From IMG/VR virus record IMGVR_UViG_3300008117_000361, positions 1 to 41,103 of that record: a DNA stretch of 41,103 nucleotides; one strand, given 5' to 3'. The stretch's first letter is position 1; every line of letters starts with the position of its first letter. Made by a program: the position numbers and the translations under genes. Shown here piece by piece: positions 6,179 through 15,917 of the stretch. A model generated the notes under the pieces. That model searched no databases. It saw only the letters and a list, made by a program, of their open reading frames with translations, and was not told the DNA's origin. The stretch comes from a virus.

Positions 6179-8410
6179 ATGTTAAATAAAATCTGGGAAT
6201 TTCCTTTAAAGATACAAAAGATAGATACTTCAAAAGAAGGTATTGACTATCAAGTATTTGAAAAGGAAGAGGATTTTGAAAAATATATAAGATCACAATT
6301 TAAACTTCCTGGAAAATATAATTTAAAAAATACAAGAAGATGGCAAGATGCAGGAATGCAATATGCAAATAGTGTAAATAAGCCAAATTTTGAAGGGGGC
6401 CAATATACAAGAGCAATCAAGGGTACTCATAAATATAAACAGTTTTGGGCAAACGAGAAAGAAAAAGTAAAGAATGGAGTTATTATAGACAATATCTATA
6501 TACCTCCATTTTATTATTGGTACCTAAACTTCTGTCCTATATACAATGATGTTGTAGGTAAAAAAATGTTTGGAAATGTATGGGATAGTGATCTTTGGTT
6601 CTTTCATTATATAACATTATGCATGGTAACTGGAAAACATGCATGTATAGTAAAAACTAGACAAAGAGGTTACTCTTTTAAAATAATGGCTCTTTTATAC
6701 TGGAGTTATTCTTGGTTTGAAAGTTCTGTAAATACAATTGGTGCATATAAAGAAGAATATACCGTAAAGTCCTGGAGATTCTTAGAGTTCTATAGAAAAC
6801 ATTTAAACTCAGGAGCAACTGCATGGAAGAGAGGTCCAATTGTACCAAAATCTTTAGAGTGGTATGAAAGAACTCCTCTTGTAGATGGTGGATATGTAGG
6901 ACTTGATAGTAAGTTATCTGCAACTACATTTAAAGTTTCACCTGAAAATGGTGTAGGTGGATCTCAAACAATATTCTTTTATGAAGAGGCAGGTGTTGCA
7001 CCTACATTATTACAAACAGTTGGTTACATTAGACCTGCACTTGAAAAAGGTAATAAAACTACAGGATTAATTATATGTTCTGGATCAGTTGGTGACTTAG
7101 ATGATGCAGAAGATATTAAAGAAGTATTTTATGATCCTGAATCTCATAATTTCTTAGGAATAGAAAATATATGGGATGATAATGAAATGAGAGGTAAACC
7201 ATGTGGACTTTTTGTTTCAGAAGCATATAATCTTGAAGGTTTTATAGATGAAGAGGGAAATTCTGATGTTGAGAAAGCAACAGAATTTGTATCTAAAAAT
7301 AATGAAGCTATAAGATCTAAGAAAAGAAAAGATCTTGCTCAACTTGATATATCTCAAAAACCACTTAGTCCAAAAGAAGCATTTGCACAAAGAAAAAGTT
7401 CTGAGTTCCCAATTGATGAACTTCTTGCACAACAAGAAAGAATAAAAATAAAGGATAAAGAGAATAAATGGAAATTTAAACCGATAAAGTGTGTTCTTGA
7501 GGAAGATGAATCAGGTAAGGTTAAATTAAAAACCAACAACCTTCCTGAAGAACATAGATATCCAATTGTACCAGATTGGGAAGATAAAAGAGGTGTTGTT
7601 ACAATTTATGAAATGCCCGAGGAAAATCCAAAATGGTTAACTAACTTTGCAGGAGTAGATACAGTTGAGGTAGATGTTACAACAACATCACATTCAGTTA
7701 TGTCTGTAGATATCTATAGGAGAATGGTAAGAGTTAAGTATAAGGATACAGATGGTAAGATAAAAACAAGAGTTGAGGGAGGGAAGATTGTAGCTACATA
7801 TAGAGGAAGATATAATCCAGTAGAAAAATCAAATGAACAAGCATGGTTACTTATAAAAATGTACAATGCGTTCAGTTATGTAGAAAGATCTAAACCAAAC
7901 TTCATAAACTATATGAAGAGAAATGGTAGAGCTGAAAGATATCTAGCAAAAGAGTCTGATGTACCAGTATTTAAAGATCTTAATGTTAACGCTGGATTAT
8001 CTGCATCAAACTATGGATTTATTATATCACCACAGAATAACATGTGGAAGATACTTAAGAGTAACATAAAAGAATATTTCCAGACAGAGTTTGATAGGAG
8101 AGAAAAAGCAGATGGAGAAGTTCTTAAAATATATAATGGAATAGACAGAACTGATGATTATTGGTTGATAGAGGAGTATATCAGATATAATGAGAAAGAT
8201 AACTTTGATAGAATTGTATCACATACTGCTGCAGTAACAATAGGTAAAGTCTATGAAAGTGAGTTTGGAATACCTACTATAAATGAGGTAAAAGAGGAAC
8301 CAAAAGAACAAATTTACATTCCTCCAAAAAAGATTTCAATGCTAGGAGGAGGGTCATATAAAAATTTAAACACAAACAGAAGATTTAAAAAATCTCATTC
8401 AATACTATAA
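6179..8410 (+). CDS. terL: Terminase large subunit (TerL)
   Basis: The 743-residue packaging motor has both expected domains. In the ATPase domain, the Walker A-type stretch KTRQRGYSFK is at 159-168 and the Walker B-type strand TIFFYEE at 264-270, with the catalytic acidic pair at its end. In the nuclease domain, an RNase H-like strand with FAGVDTVEVD near 488-498 supplies metal-binding Asp residues. The length fits crAss-like TerL proteins. The portal gene follows two bases after the stop. It pumps DNA into the empty head and cuts the concatemer. Confidence 0.9.
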   Translation: MLNKIWEFPLKIQKIDTSKEGIDYQVFEKEEDFEKYIRSQFKLPGKYNLKNTRRWQDAGMQYANSVNKPNFEGGQYTRAIKGTHKYKQFWANEKEKVKNGVIIDNIYIPPFYYWYLNFCPIYNDVVGKKMFGNVWDSDLWFFHYITLCMVTGKHACIVKTRQRGYSFKIMALLYWSYSWFESSVNTIGAYKEEYTVKSWRFLEFYRKHLNSGATAWKRGPIVPKSLEWYERTPLVDGGYVGLDSKLSATTFKVSPENGVGGSQTIFFYEEAGVAPTLLQTVGYIRPALEKGNKTTGLIICSGSVGDLDDAEDIKEVFYDPESHNFLGIENIWDDNEMRGKPCGLFVSEAYNLEGFIDEEGNSDVEKATEFVSKNNEAIRSKKRKDLAQLDISQKPLSPKEAFAQRKSSEFPIDELLAQQERIKIKDKENKWKFKPIKCVLEEDESGKVKLKTNNLPEEHRYPIVPDWEDKRGVVTIYEMPEENPKWLTNFAGVDTVEVDVTTTSHSVMSVDIYRRMVRVKYKDTDGKIKTRVEGGKIVATYRGRYNPVEKSNEQAWLLIKMYNAFSYVERSKPNFINYMKRNGRAERYLAKESDVPVFKDLNVNAGLSASNYGFIISPQNNMWKILKSNIKEYFQTEFDRREKADGEVLKIYNGIDRTDDYWLIEEYIRYNEKDNFDRIVSHTAAVTIGKVYESEFGIPTINEVKEEPKEQIYIPPKKISMLGGGSYKNLNTNRRFKKSHSIL

Positions 8411-8412
8411 CT

Positions 8413-11187
8413 ATGGCAAAAAAATTAATTTGGGGACAAGATCTATATAAAGGTTTCAAATTAGATAGTAATACATTACTTGGAGGAAATATTGATGACT
8501 TACTTCCATTTCAGATGCTTACAATGGAAGAAAAGACTAATGATTGGGTAAGAGCTGTAGCAGATTACTATGAAATGGCAGGGTGGTTAAATGTAGAGAG
8601 AAGAGCAGGTAGAATCCAAAAGAACTATTGGATGAGATATGGAAAACTTAATCAGTCAGATTATATAATCAATCCTGATATAAATGAATACTCTCAAGCT
8701 ATAGGAATGATTGTTCCTCAAGAATCACAATCTCCACTTGAGCAGTTTTATCCGCTTGTTCCAAACTTCATAGATGTTTTGAGAGGTGAATTTATTAAAA
8801 GAGATAATCAGTGGACTGTACAAGCAATTGATCAATATTCTGTAGATGAGGCTTTTAAGTTTAAACAAGATGAGTTTAGAAATATAATTACACAGTTTGC
8901 AGAAGTTGAGAAAAAGAAATCATTAGCTATGATGGGATTCTCTGAAGAAGAAAATCCTGAAGAATACCAGCAAGAGTATGAAAAGGCAATGGCTAAGTTT
9001 AATGAACTTGAAATAAAAGCTAGAAATTATAGAACTACTGGAACAAAATGGGCAGAGAAGGTAGTAAGGATACAAGAGAAAAGATATAATCTATATGAAC
9101 TTGAACCAGATGCATTTGAGTCAATGCTTATATCTGATAGTGAGTTTTGGCATATTGATTTACTTGATGATGACTTTAAATTAGAATTATTAAATCCTAA
9201 GTTCTGTGATTATCATAAAGGTCCTAATGTTAAGTATGTAAGTGATGGAGATTATTTTTTATGGTTTGAGTTTATGTCTTCTGGAGATATTGTAAATAGA
9301 TATGGAAGAAGGATGAAGGAAGAAGATTTAGTAAAACTAAAAGAAATATATGTAAAAACTGCAAATATAATTGTACCAGATTATTTAAAGAGTCACCAGG
9401 GTGCACACTATGATTTATCTAAAGACTGGGCAACTGCAACTAATATGGATCCTGTAATGAATGATGCACTACTTGGAAAAGAACTTGCATATAACTTTAT
9501 GAGATCACCTAACTTTGATCATAATCAAGAAGTAGATTTACTTAATCCTGTTTGGGGAAGAAGAGTTACCGGACAACCTCAAATGTTTAGAGTAATGAGA
9601 TTATACTGGAGGGCTATGAAAAGAATTGGTTGGTTAACAAAAATAAACAGAGATGGAAGCTATGAGGAGTCACAATGGATAGATGAAAATTTTAAAGTTA
9701 CTATTGAGCCAAAATATGATAACTCAATTACAAAGGAAAATACAAAAGATAATCTTATATACGGAGAACATGTTGACTGGACTTGGGTACCTGAGTGGAG
9801 ACATGTAATTAAAATATCTCCAAACCAGAAACATACATTCTGGATGAATTCCCAGAATACTCTTCATTCAATATATGTTGATGGAGATCCAGTGCAGTTC
9901 CAATTTAAAGGAAGAAATAACCCATTTGATTCTTTACCACCTGTAGAAGGATGTATATTTAGTCACATAAATACATCTACACATTCTCTAGTAGATAGAT
10001 TAAAACCATTCCAGATTCTCTATAATATTGCAATGAATAGAGTTCCTAAAAAGATTTTAAAAGACTATGGAACAAAAATAGCTATTGATAGAAGGATTAT
10101 GTCAACAAACAATCTATCTAATTCTACAAATACAGTAGATCCAATGGAGGCATACGATGAAAAACTTAGAGAGTCTGATATATTTGATTATACATTATCT
10201 AGAGAAGCACTAGATGGTGTAGGTCAACCAGCTCTTCCACAAATACTTAGTTTAACAACAGTACAAGAAGCACAATTCTATATGCAGCTTGCACAAATGC
10301 TTAAAATGGAAGCAGGTGAGGTTATAGGTATCACAAGAGAGAGAATGGGTCAAATTAAACCTACTGAAACAGCATATGGAATACAACAAGGTATACAGCT
10401 CTCAGAAACTCAAACTGAGAAGTATTTTGAGCAACATGGAAATTTAATGCAAAGAGTTAGACAAAGAATGTTGGATGCTGCACAATATTATAGTACATTT
10501 GTAGAGAAATCTAGAGATATATACATGAATGATAAAGAACAGAACGTATTTCTAGAGATAGAAGGTATGGATAATTTATTGCCACATTATAATATATTCT
10601 TACAAACAAGAGCAAATGTAAGAGGTGCATTACAAATGATAAGTCAGTTCTTATTAGGTGAAAATACACTTCCAATACAACCTTCTGCAAAAATAGAGGC
10701 TATAGTACAAAGCTCTATACCATCTATTATTGATCTTGTTAAGAAAGGTGAACTTGAACAAGTTGAAAGAGAAGAAAGACAAAGAGCTCACGAACAAGAA
10801 ATGGCAGATAAACAAGCTCAAAGTAATGAGAAAATGCAACAAGAGAAACTTGCTTATGAAGCTGAACAAGCTGAACTTGATAGACAAAAAGATCTTGAAG
10901 TTGCTACAATTAGAGCATTGGGTGGATTACAATCTGATAATAATCAAAATGATGTTGTTGATGCAAGTGAGAATCTTAATGCTTACTATAAACAAAAAGA
11001 ATTTGAAGCAAAAACAGCAGGAATTGCAGAGCAAAGTAATCTTAAGAGACAAAGTGAGGCTAATAAAATGATTATAGAGAAAGAGAAAGCAAATTCTCAA
11101 ATTCAAAAAGAAAAGATAAAAGGTGAGTATGCACTTAAAGTTGCAAAAGAAAATAAGACTAATGCTGAGATAGGAAAGAAAAAATAA
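8413..11187 (+). CDS. Portal protein
   Basis: The 924-residue protein directly follows TerL, the usual portal position. The first 650 or so residues are a globular portal-like core rich in Trp, Tyr and Asp. From about residue 770 to the end it becomes a very long Lys/Glu/Gln-rich helix typical of the portal crown or an internal coiled coil. It is longer than most portals, and the extra length is mainly this tail. It forms the ring through which DNA enters and leaves. Identity comes from position, size and architecture. Confidence 0.85.
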   Translation: MAKKLIWGQDLYKGFKLDSNTLLGGNIDDLLPFQMLTMEEKTNDWVRAVADYYEMAGWLNVERRAGRIQKNYWMRYGKLNQSDYIINPDINEYSQAIGMIVPQESQSPLEQFYPLVPNFIDVLRGEFIKRDNQWTVQAIDQYSVDEAFKFKQDEFRNIITQFAEVEKKKSLAMMGFSEEENPEEYQQEYEKAMAKFNELEIKARNYRTTGTKWAEKVVRIQEKRYNLYELEPDAFESMLISDSEFWHIDLLDDDFKLELLNPKFCDYHKGPNVKYVSDGDYFLWFEFMSSGDIVNRYGRRMKEEDLVKLKEIYVKTANIIVPDYLKSHQGAHYDLSKDWATATNMDPVMNDALLGKELAYNFMRSPNFDHNQEVDLLNPVWGRRVTGQPQMFRVMRLYWRAMKRIGWLTKINRDGSYEESQWIDENFKVTIEPKYDNSITKENTKDNLIYGEHVDWTWVPEWRHVIKISPNQKHTFWMNSQNTLHSIYVDGDPVQFQFKGRNNPFDSLPPVEGCIFSHINTSTHSLVDRLKPFQILYNIAMNRVPKKILKDYGTKIAIDRRIMSTNNLSNSTNTVDPMEAYDEKLRESDIFDYTLSREALDGVGQPALPQILSLTTVQEAQFYMQLAQMLKMEAGEVIGITRERMGQIKPTETAYGIQQGIQLSETQTEKYFEQHGNLMQRVRQRMLDAAQYYSTFVEKSRDIYMNDKEQNVFLEIEGMDNLLPHYNIFLQTRANVRGALQMISQFLLGENTLPIQPSAKIEAIVQSSIPSIIDLVKKGELEQVEREERQRAHEQEMADKQAQSNEKMQQEKLAYEAEQAELDRQKDLEVATIRALGGLQSDNNQNDVVDASENLNAYYKQKEFEAKTAGIAEQSNLKRQSEANKMIIEKEKANSQIQKEKIKGEYALKVAKENKTNAEIGKKK

Positions 11188-11235
11188 ATAATTTAGTATA
11201 TATTGTAAAATAGACATATTTTAAATAACAATATA

Positions 11236-11267
11236 TTTGGAAAATTAACTTAAAATGTTTATTATAA
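11236..11267 (+). promoter_or_regulatory. Promoter for the capsid genes
   Basis: TTTG (11236-11239) begins TTTGGAAAATTAA. After a 20 nt spacer the -7 position reads TATTATAA (11260-11267), a weaker match than in the other copies. AAAAACCAACAT leads into ATG 11289. Confidence 0.6.
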
Positions 11268-11288
11268 AATTGTATAAAAAACCAACAT

Positions 11289-12518
11289 ATGAATATTCAA
11301 GATCTTAATCCACAGCAATATGTGGACCTTTTCGGTGGTGACGATGTACAAAAACAACCCCAAGCAAATTTTGGTTCTGAAATTGTTGATGTAGATCTCC
11401 TAGGAGGAGGACAAAAAAAAGATGATAGTTCTTTAAATGATAAGGTTGCTTTAGCTACAAGTTCTACAGAACAAACTACAGTTGATCCAAATTTACCAAA
11501 AGAAGGTGATGAAATAAAAGATGTAGATCTTTTAGGATCAGATGACAATCAAAGTCAAAAAGCTACACCTGGTAGAAAACCTAAATATGATTTTAGTGAT
11601 ATATCAGGTTACTTTGAGGATAGATTAAAATCCGGTAAGTTTGTTCCAATTGAACAAGAATCTGAGAATGGAGAAAAGACATACTTTGTTCCACAAACTC
11701 CTGAAGACTTTGATCAAGTAATTGATCTACAGGTAGATTGGAAAGTTCAACAGATCCAAAATCAAATTGAACAAGGATGGTATCAAACAAAATCTCCGGC
11801 TTGGCAAGTAGTAGCACAGTATGCAGAAATGGTAGATACCCCTGAAGAACTAATACCATTTATTCAAGGTGTTCAAAATATGCAGAGTATAGGTACAATT
11901 GATGAAAAAACCTTGGAAGGTGCAGAAGCAATTGTTAGATATAGATTACAAAGTAGAGGTGAAACAGAAGATTTGATTAATGATCAAATAGAAGCTCTTA
12001 AAACAAATGATAAGTTAGTTAGTACTGCAGAGAAGTATAAGCCAATGTTGGTTCAAGAACAAGAGCAATACTTATCTCAAATGCAACAACAGAAACAACA
12101 AGAAGTTGAGTACTATCAACAAATGGTTCATCAAATTAGAAATACTGCAATTCAATCAATTGAAACTCCATTGTTTGGAAAGAAACTTAGAAACGAAGAA
12201 AAAGCAGTAATATATGATCTAATTGCAGAACCTTCTCCACAAACAGGAGGTTATCAAATCTACAATGCAATAGATCATCTCTTTGAATCAGGAGATTTTG
12301 AAACACTTAAGCAAATAGCTCTTTTAGTATCCAAAAAAGATTCATTCTTAAATTACGTAAGTGATGGAGCTGCAAGAAAAACTGCAGCATCTTTACAGTC
12401 TAAATTAAGAGTTGCTACAGAAAGAAATAATCCTAGAGATAATTCTGTAGAAGAACAAAGAGTTGCAATTTCCAGAAATCAATTTAATGGAAAACCTAAA
12501 TTCGGAAGATCAAATTAA
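11289..12518 (+). CDS. Probable scaffolding protein
   Basis: This 409-residue acidic, Gln-rich protein lies between portal and capsid genes, the usual scaffold position. The N-terminal 100 residues look disordered and contain three copies of a short motif: VDLFGGDD (about 12-19), VDLLGGG (about 35-41) and VDLLGSDD (about 79-86). A long helical Gln/Glu-rich section (about 230-290) follows. The basic C-terminal tail is typical of scaffolds that dock on capsid protein. No protease motif was seen. Function is inferred from place and composition. Confidence 0.6.
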   Translation: MNIQDLNPQQYVDLFGGDDVQKQPQANFGSEIVDVDLLGGGQKKDDSSLNDKVALATSSTEQTTVDPNLPKEGDEIKDVDLLGSDDNQSQKATPGRKPKYDFSDISGYFEDRLKSGKFVPIEQESENGEKTYFVPQTPEDFDQVIDLQVDWKVQQIQNQIEQGWYQTKSPAWQVVAQYAEMVDTPEELIPFIQGVQNMQSIGTIDEKTLEGAEAIVRYRLQSRGETEDLINDQIEALKTNDKLVSTAEKYKPMLVQEQEQYLSQMQQQKQQEVEYYQQMVHQIRNTAIQSIETPLFGKKLRNEEKAVIYDLIAEPSPQTGGYQIYNAIDHLFESGDFETLKQIALLVSKKDSFLNYVSDGAARKTAASLQSKLRVATERNNPRDNSVEEQRVAISRNQFNGKPKFGRSN

Positions 12519-12537
12519 AATAAAACAAAAATAAACT

Positions 12538-14229
12538 ATGATACAAACTTCACTACAAGGACTAGGTACTTTGGGACATCCTGGTATCTTTATTGGACAA
12601 ACAAGGTCACTTGGTATTAAAAACCATGTAGACATTCCCTATGTAACAGCTATTGCACCTGAAAAGCCATTGGACTTTGGCGTATTAGATCTTTGGGCTC
12701 TAAAACAAAGAACTGATTCTCCATTGTTGACATTAGCTATTGATAATGCTCAGGTTGTATATACTGGTGCTGATCACTATACTTTTGAACTTCCTTCTGC
12801 TGCAGATGCTACAACTCGTCTTGTTAGTGGTGGATTAGACAAAGATAAAATTGGTCTTGATGGAGAAGAGATTCCTTTTGTTGTTACAAGAAGAGATCTT
12901 GCTCCTGGTTCAATTTTTAAATTTGATCTGACTTCAAGAGTATCTTTTACAGTTGTTGATAGACCTATCGAGCAACTTGGTGAACATTACAAATTGTGGG
13001 CAGTATTGAATACTAACGCTCAAGTTAAATATGTAACTAAGGCTGAGTTCCAACCTCAAAGACAAATTATCAAATTAGCTGATATTAGAGGTCTGGACTT
13101 CTCTTCTTATAAATCTACTTGGAGTGTAAGTGGTGTTCCTTCTCTTGCTAAATACAAGAACTATTTATCAAATGCTCTTTTACAACAGTCTTACAGAGTT
13201 TCTTCTGGTGCTGTTGAGTATTTGAATACTAATACAAGATTTGATCAAAAGCAAGTTTCTCTGATGGAGCAAATGACTCTTCAGTTCTATCAAGTAAGAG
13301 GTATTGCTGATAACAAAGTTATCAACATGACTAACCCTGAAAACTATAAAGCTTACTGGGATAGACTTCAAGAGGAAAAAGCTAAAGGTAATGGTGAAGC
13401 TGCTTTTGTAAACTTACTGGATAGTATTGCTATCAACATGTTGTTGAAACAAAACAATGACTTGATGATTTGGTCTGACCAAGTTAATCTCTTGAGAGAT
13501 GGTTATGATACAACTCGTCTGGTACCTGGTGTTTGGTTCCAACTTGATCTTGCTGGTTACAAGCATACTTACTCTATCGAAAGCTTTACTCTGGATACAA
13601 TCACAGATGCAATTAAAGATTTTGAATTTGGTAAAGTTCCTCTCCGTGAATCTATCTCTGATAATACTTATGTTATTAAAACTGGTAGAGGTGGATCTGA
13701 ATTGTTCTATCAAGCATTCATGAAAAAAGGATTCCAAATTCCTGCACAGGTTCATAACATGGATCATGGATTTATTACAGGTCAGGCTAGTAACCTTACT
13801 TACAATGCTCCAAGATTTACTAGATATCAAATTCCTAACATTGGTTACTTAGAAGTACAATGGGAACCTGGATTTGATCCTGTAAAAGCTGATGAGTTTG
13901 TAAACCCTGTACTTGCTTCTGGTTATAGACTTTCTTCTTATACAATGTTGATTGAAGATTATAATACATCTAGAGACAATATTGCAATTATCAGAAAACA
14001 AGGTAATAAACTGAGAATGATGGTTGAAGCTGGTGAAGATACCCATCCTCTGTTGAGAACAAGTACTTCAATCAATGGTCAGAATATCCAAGTTACCAAT
14101 TCAAGTGATGAACTTTCTGGATATCAAGTTAAGTTTGTAGGAAGAGCAGATACTGCTGTAGTAAAAGATCCTACTAAACTGTTAAAACTTGTTCCTAAGA
14201 ACCCTAGAACTGGTATTGCAGCTCTCTAA
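12538..14229 (+). CDS. Major capsid protein
   Basis: This 563-residue protein in the canonical place after the scaffold candidate is the best candidate for the HK97-fold shell protein of the crAss-like type. Codon use differs from neighbouring genes: CTG, GCT, AAC and other C/G-richer codons are frequent, as expected for the most highly made protein. The leader carries AAAACAAAAA ahead of the ATG. It is somewhat longer than the roughly 500 residues of described crAss-like capsid proteins, so an inserted surface domain is possible. No fold-defining motif can be read by eye; confidence rests on context and codon use. Confidence 0.8.
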   Translation: MIQTSLQGLGTLGHPGIFIGQTRSLGIKNHVDIPYVTAIAPEKPLDFGVLDLWALKQRTDSPLLTLAIDNAQVVYTGADHYTFELPSAADATTRLVSGGLDKDKIGLDGEEIPFVVTRRDLAPGSIFKFDLTSRVSFTVVDRPIEQLGEHYKLWAVLNTNAQVKYVTKAEFQPQRQIIKLADIRGLDFSSYKSTWSVSGVPSLAKYKNYLSNALLQQSYRVSSGAVEYLNTNTRFDQKQVSLMEQMTLQFYQVRGIADNKVINMTNPENYKAYWDRLQEEKAKGNGEAAFVNLLDSIAINMLLKQNNDLMIWSDQVNLLRDGYDTTRLVPGVWFQLDLAGYKHTYSIESFTLDTITDAIKDFEFGKVPLRESISDNTYVIKTGRGGSELFYQAFMKKGFQIPAQVHNMDHGFITGQASNLTYNAPRFTRYQIPNIGYLEVQWEPGFDPVKADEFVNPVLASGYRLSSYTMLIEDYNTSRDNIAIIRKQGNKLRMMVEAGEDTHPLLRTSTSINGQNIQVTNSSDELSGYQVKFVGRADTAVVKDPTKLLKLVPKNPRTGIAAL

Positions 14230-14237
14230 GAAATCAA

Positions 14238-14320
14238 GGTAGTTATCTACCGTCAAAGTGGGAGGTTTCCCGTAAGAAGCCTCCTTGGAACCAGTAAGTG
14301 CCTCCACGTGGCGGTTCTGG
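14238..14320 (+). ncRNA. Structured intergenic element after the capsid gene
   Basis: Three hairpins lie in a row in an unusually GC-rich gap. The first is GGTAG (14238-14242) with CTACC (14247-14251). The second is a 10-bp stem of 14260-14269 with 14276-14285, which contains two G-T pairs and a six-base loop. The third is GAACC (14288-14292) with GGTTC (14313-14317), enclosing GCC/GGC. There is no U-tract, so it is not a plain intrinsic terminator. It could protect the capsid mRNA, tune readthrough or act as an RNA element. Confidence 0.5.
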
Positions 14321-14355
14321 ATACTCAACTAAACTTACAACTAAAAAACCAACAT

Positions 14356-15240
14356 ATGAATATTAAATTTGCAATTAAAAACACTGCTGGTAAAGCAGAG
14401 AAAGAAGGAGATGTAATAGTTAGATATACTGGTGTCTCCGAACCATTTAAAAGAGTCTCTGATAGAGAATGTAAAAAAGTAGGTGTTGATGGAAAAGGTG
14501 AAGCTAGACTAGTATTTAATACTGGGATGGATGATAAAAAAGTAAAGTTCTTTAAATGGTTTAGTGATCAGGAAAAAGAGATCTTTGAAAAAACAATAAA
14601 CAATCTTAAACCTCTTATTATAGATTTCTATGGAGGTGACGATGTTGTTAGTGAAACTAATACATTTTTCTGGAAAGAGAATAGAATTGATCTAGTTGCA
14701 CCAACAAGAGAGTGGGCTGAAAGATTTCAAATTCCACATTATCTTGCTCTAGAAACAGATGAAACATTTGATGATGAAGATAACATCACAAGAAGTGATG
14801 CTCACTCAGCACTTTCTGAGTTAAGAAAAGAAGAAAATCCAGAAGCTCTTTTCATACTTGCTTGGTGTATTCAATATGATACAAATGCATTTGGTGCTTA
14901 TACAAAAGCAACACCTTTCAAAGACTTATTAAACTATCATATAAAATATATTGATGGTAAGATAGTTACAAAGAAAAAGAAAAACTGTCCAAAAGTATTC
15001 TTAGATTACTTTGAAAAATGGAAAAGTTCTCAAACTAAAGCCCAATTATATACTGAAGCTTATATTAAATCAGGAGAATATTATGGTCTGATAAATATGA
15101 AAGAAAAGAAGTATGTAACAGAAGATGGCACAGTTCTTGGAAATACAATATTAGAAGCAATAGAAACACTCAATAAACCTAAGTTCCGTAGTGATTTTGA
15201 GAAACTTAGAGATCAAGTTGAGAAAAAATGGAATGAGTAA
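14356..15240 (+). CDS. Conserved virion-module protein of unknown function
   Basis: The protein has 294 residues. I chose ATG 14356 because AAAAAACCAACAT precedes it, the same leader as before 11289; an in-frame GTG at 14308 falls inside the third hairpin. The protein is mixed alpha/beta and charged, with no signal peptide. The gene lies between the capsid protein and a connector candidate and its stop overlaps the next start (TAATG). crAss-like genomes usually hold a conserved uncharacterised gene here. It may be a capsid- or neck-associated protein. Confidence 0.65.
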   Translation: MNIKFAIKNTAGKAEKEGDVIVRYTGVSEPFKRVSDRECKKVGVDGKGEARLVFNTGMDDKKVKFFKWFSDQEKEIFEKTINNLKPLIIDFYGGDDVVSETNTFFWKENRIDLVAPTREWAERFQIPHYLALETDETFDDEDNITRSDAHSALSELRKEENPEALFILAWCIQYDTNAFGAYTKATPFKDLLNYHIKYIDGKIVTKKKKNCPKVFLDYFEKWKSSQTKAQLYTEAYIKSGEYYGLINMKEKKYVTEDGTVLGNTILEAIETLNKPKFRSDFEKLRDQVEKKWNE

Positions 15241-15893
15241 TGACAATTAGAGAAGCATCAGCTAAAATTGATATAAGACTTAATAAAGGTGCCAGTGGAG
15301 ATTATGATAATCTCTGGGATTACCAAAAGAAAGAAGCTTTCAATAAAGCAGTTCTTGAGTGGGTAAGAAGACAAAAAAGAGGAAAAAATGCAACTCAAGA
15401 AGGTGATGAAGAAACTGATACAAGAGTTGATGATCTACAAGTTCTTTTAAAAAAGGAAAGGTTAATAATAAGACAAAAGGATAATTTTGTAGAAACAGAA
15501 AGAATTCCTGAAGACTATTTATTCTACAAAAGATTAGATGTAACTGCAGAAAAAGATAACTGTCAATTACCACTAACGTCTTATTTAAGAGAGGAGGCAA
15601 ATGTAAATATGCTTAGACATATACCTTCTTTTAAATTTGAAGAAACTTTTCATACTATATCTACAAATAAGATAAAAGCATATCATTTTAAACAATTTGA
15701 TATAAAAAAGGTAGATCTTATATATTATAGATTGCCTAAAAAGTATGACTTTAGAAAATTAGATCAAGTTATAGAATTTAAAGATGATGTCTGTGAACTT
15801 ATAGTTGATGAAGCTTGTAAAATCATAGCATCAGATATAGAATCTGTAAATCAAAAAATACTGGCTCAAGAGAGAGCAGAGTTCAATAATTAA
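15240..15893 (+). CDS. Head-tail connector / ring protein candidate
   Basis: The 217-residue protein has an N-terminal helical part starting MTIREA, a central beta-rich section (about 75-175) and a closing helix pair (CELIVDEACKIIASDIES, about 186-203). This helix-beta-helix order resembles adaptor proteins of short-tailed phages and the ring proteins below the portal in crAss-like virions. The gene at 27011 begins similarly (MTVREI) and shares the layout, which supports the class. Direct similarity is weak, so the exact ring is unknown. Confidence 0.5.
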   Translation: MTIREASAKIDIRLNKGASGDYDNLWDYQKKEAFNKAVLEWVRRQKRGKNATQEGDEETDTRVDDLQVLLKKERLIIRQKDNFVETERIPEDYLFYKRLDVTAEKDNCQLPLTSYLREEANVNMLRHIPSFKFEETFHTISTNKIKAYHFKQFDIKKVDLIYYRLPKKYDFRKLDQVIEFKDDVCELIVDEACKIIASDIESVNQKILAQERAEFNN

Positions 15894-15917
15894 ATAACAT
15901 AAAACAAAAAAACGATT

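Noticed and set aside
10730-11071. Second + strand frame within the portal C-terminus
   Set aside because: It is a Lys/Leu-rich shift of the portal's coiled-coil coding region with no start signal.
13414-13830. Antisense open frame inside the capsid gene (138 codons)
   Set aside because: Shadow of capsid codon use; no start signal, promoter or protein-like composition.
14308-14355. Upstream GTG start for the gene at 14356
   Set aside because: The GTG lies in the third hairpin of the intergenic element; ATG 14356 has the same AACCAACAT leader as the gene at 11289.
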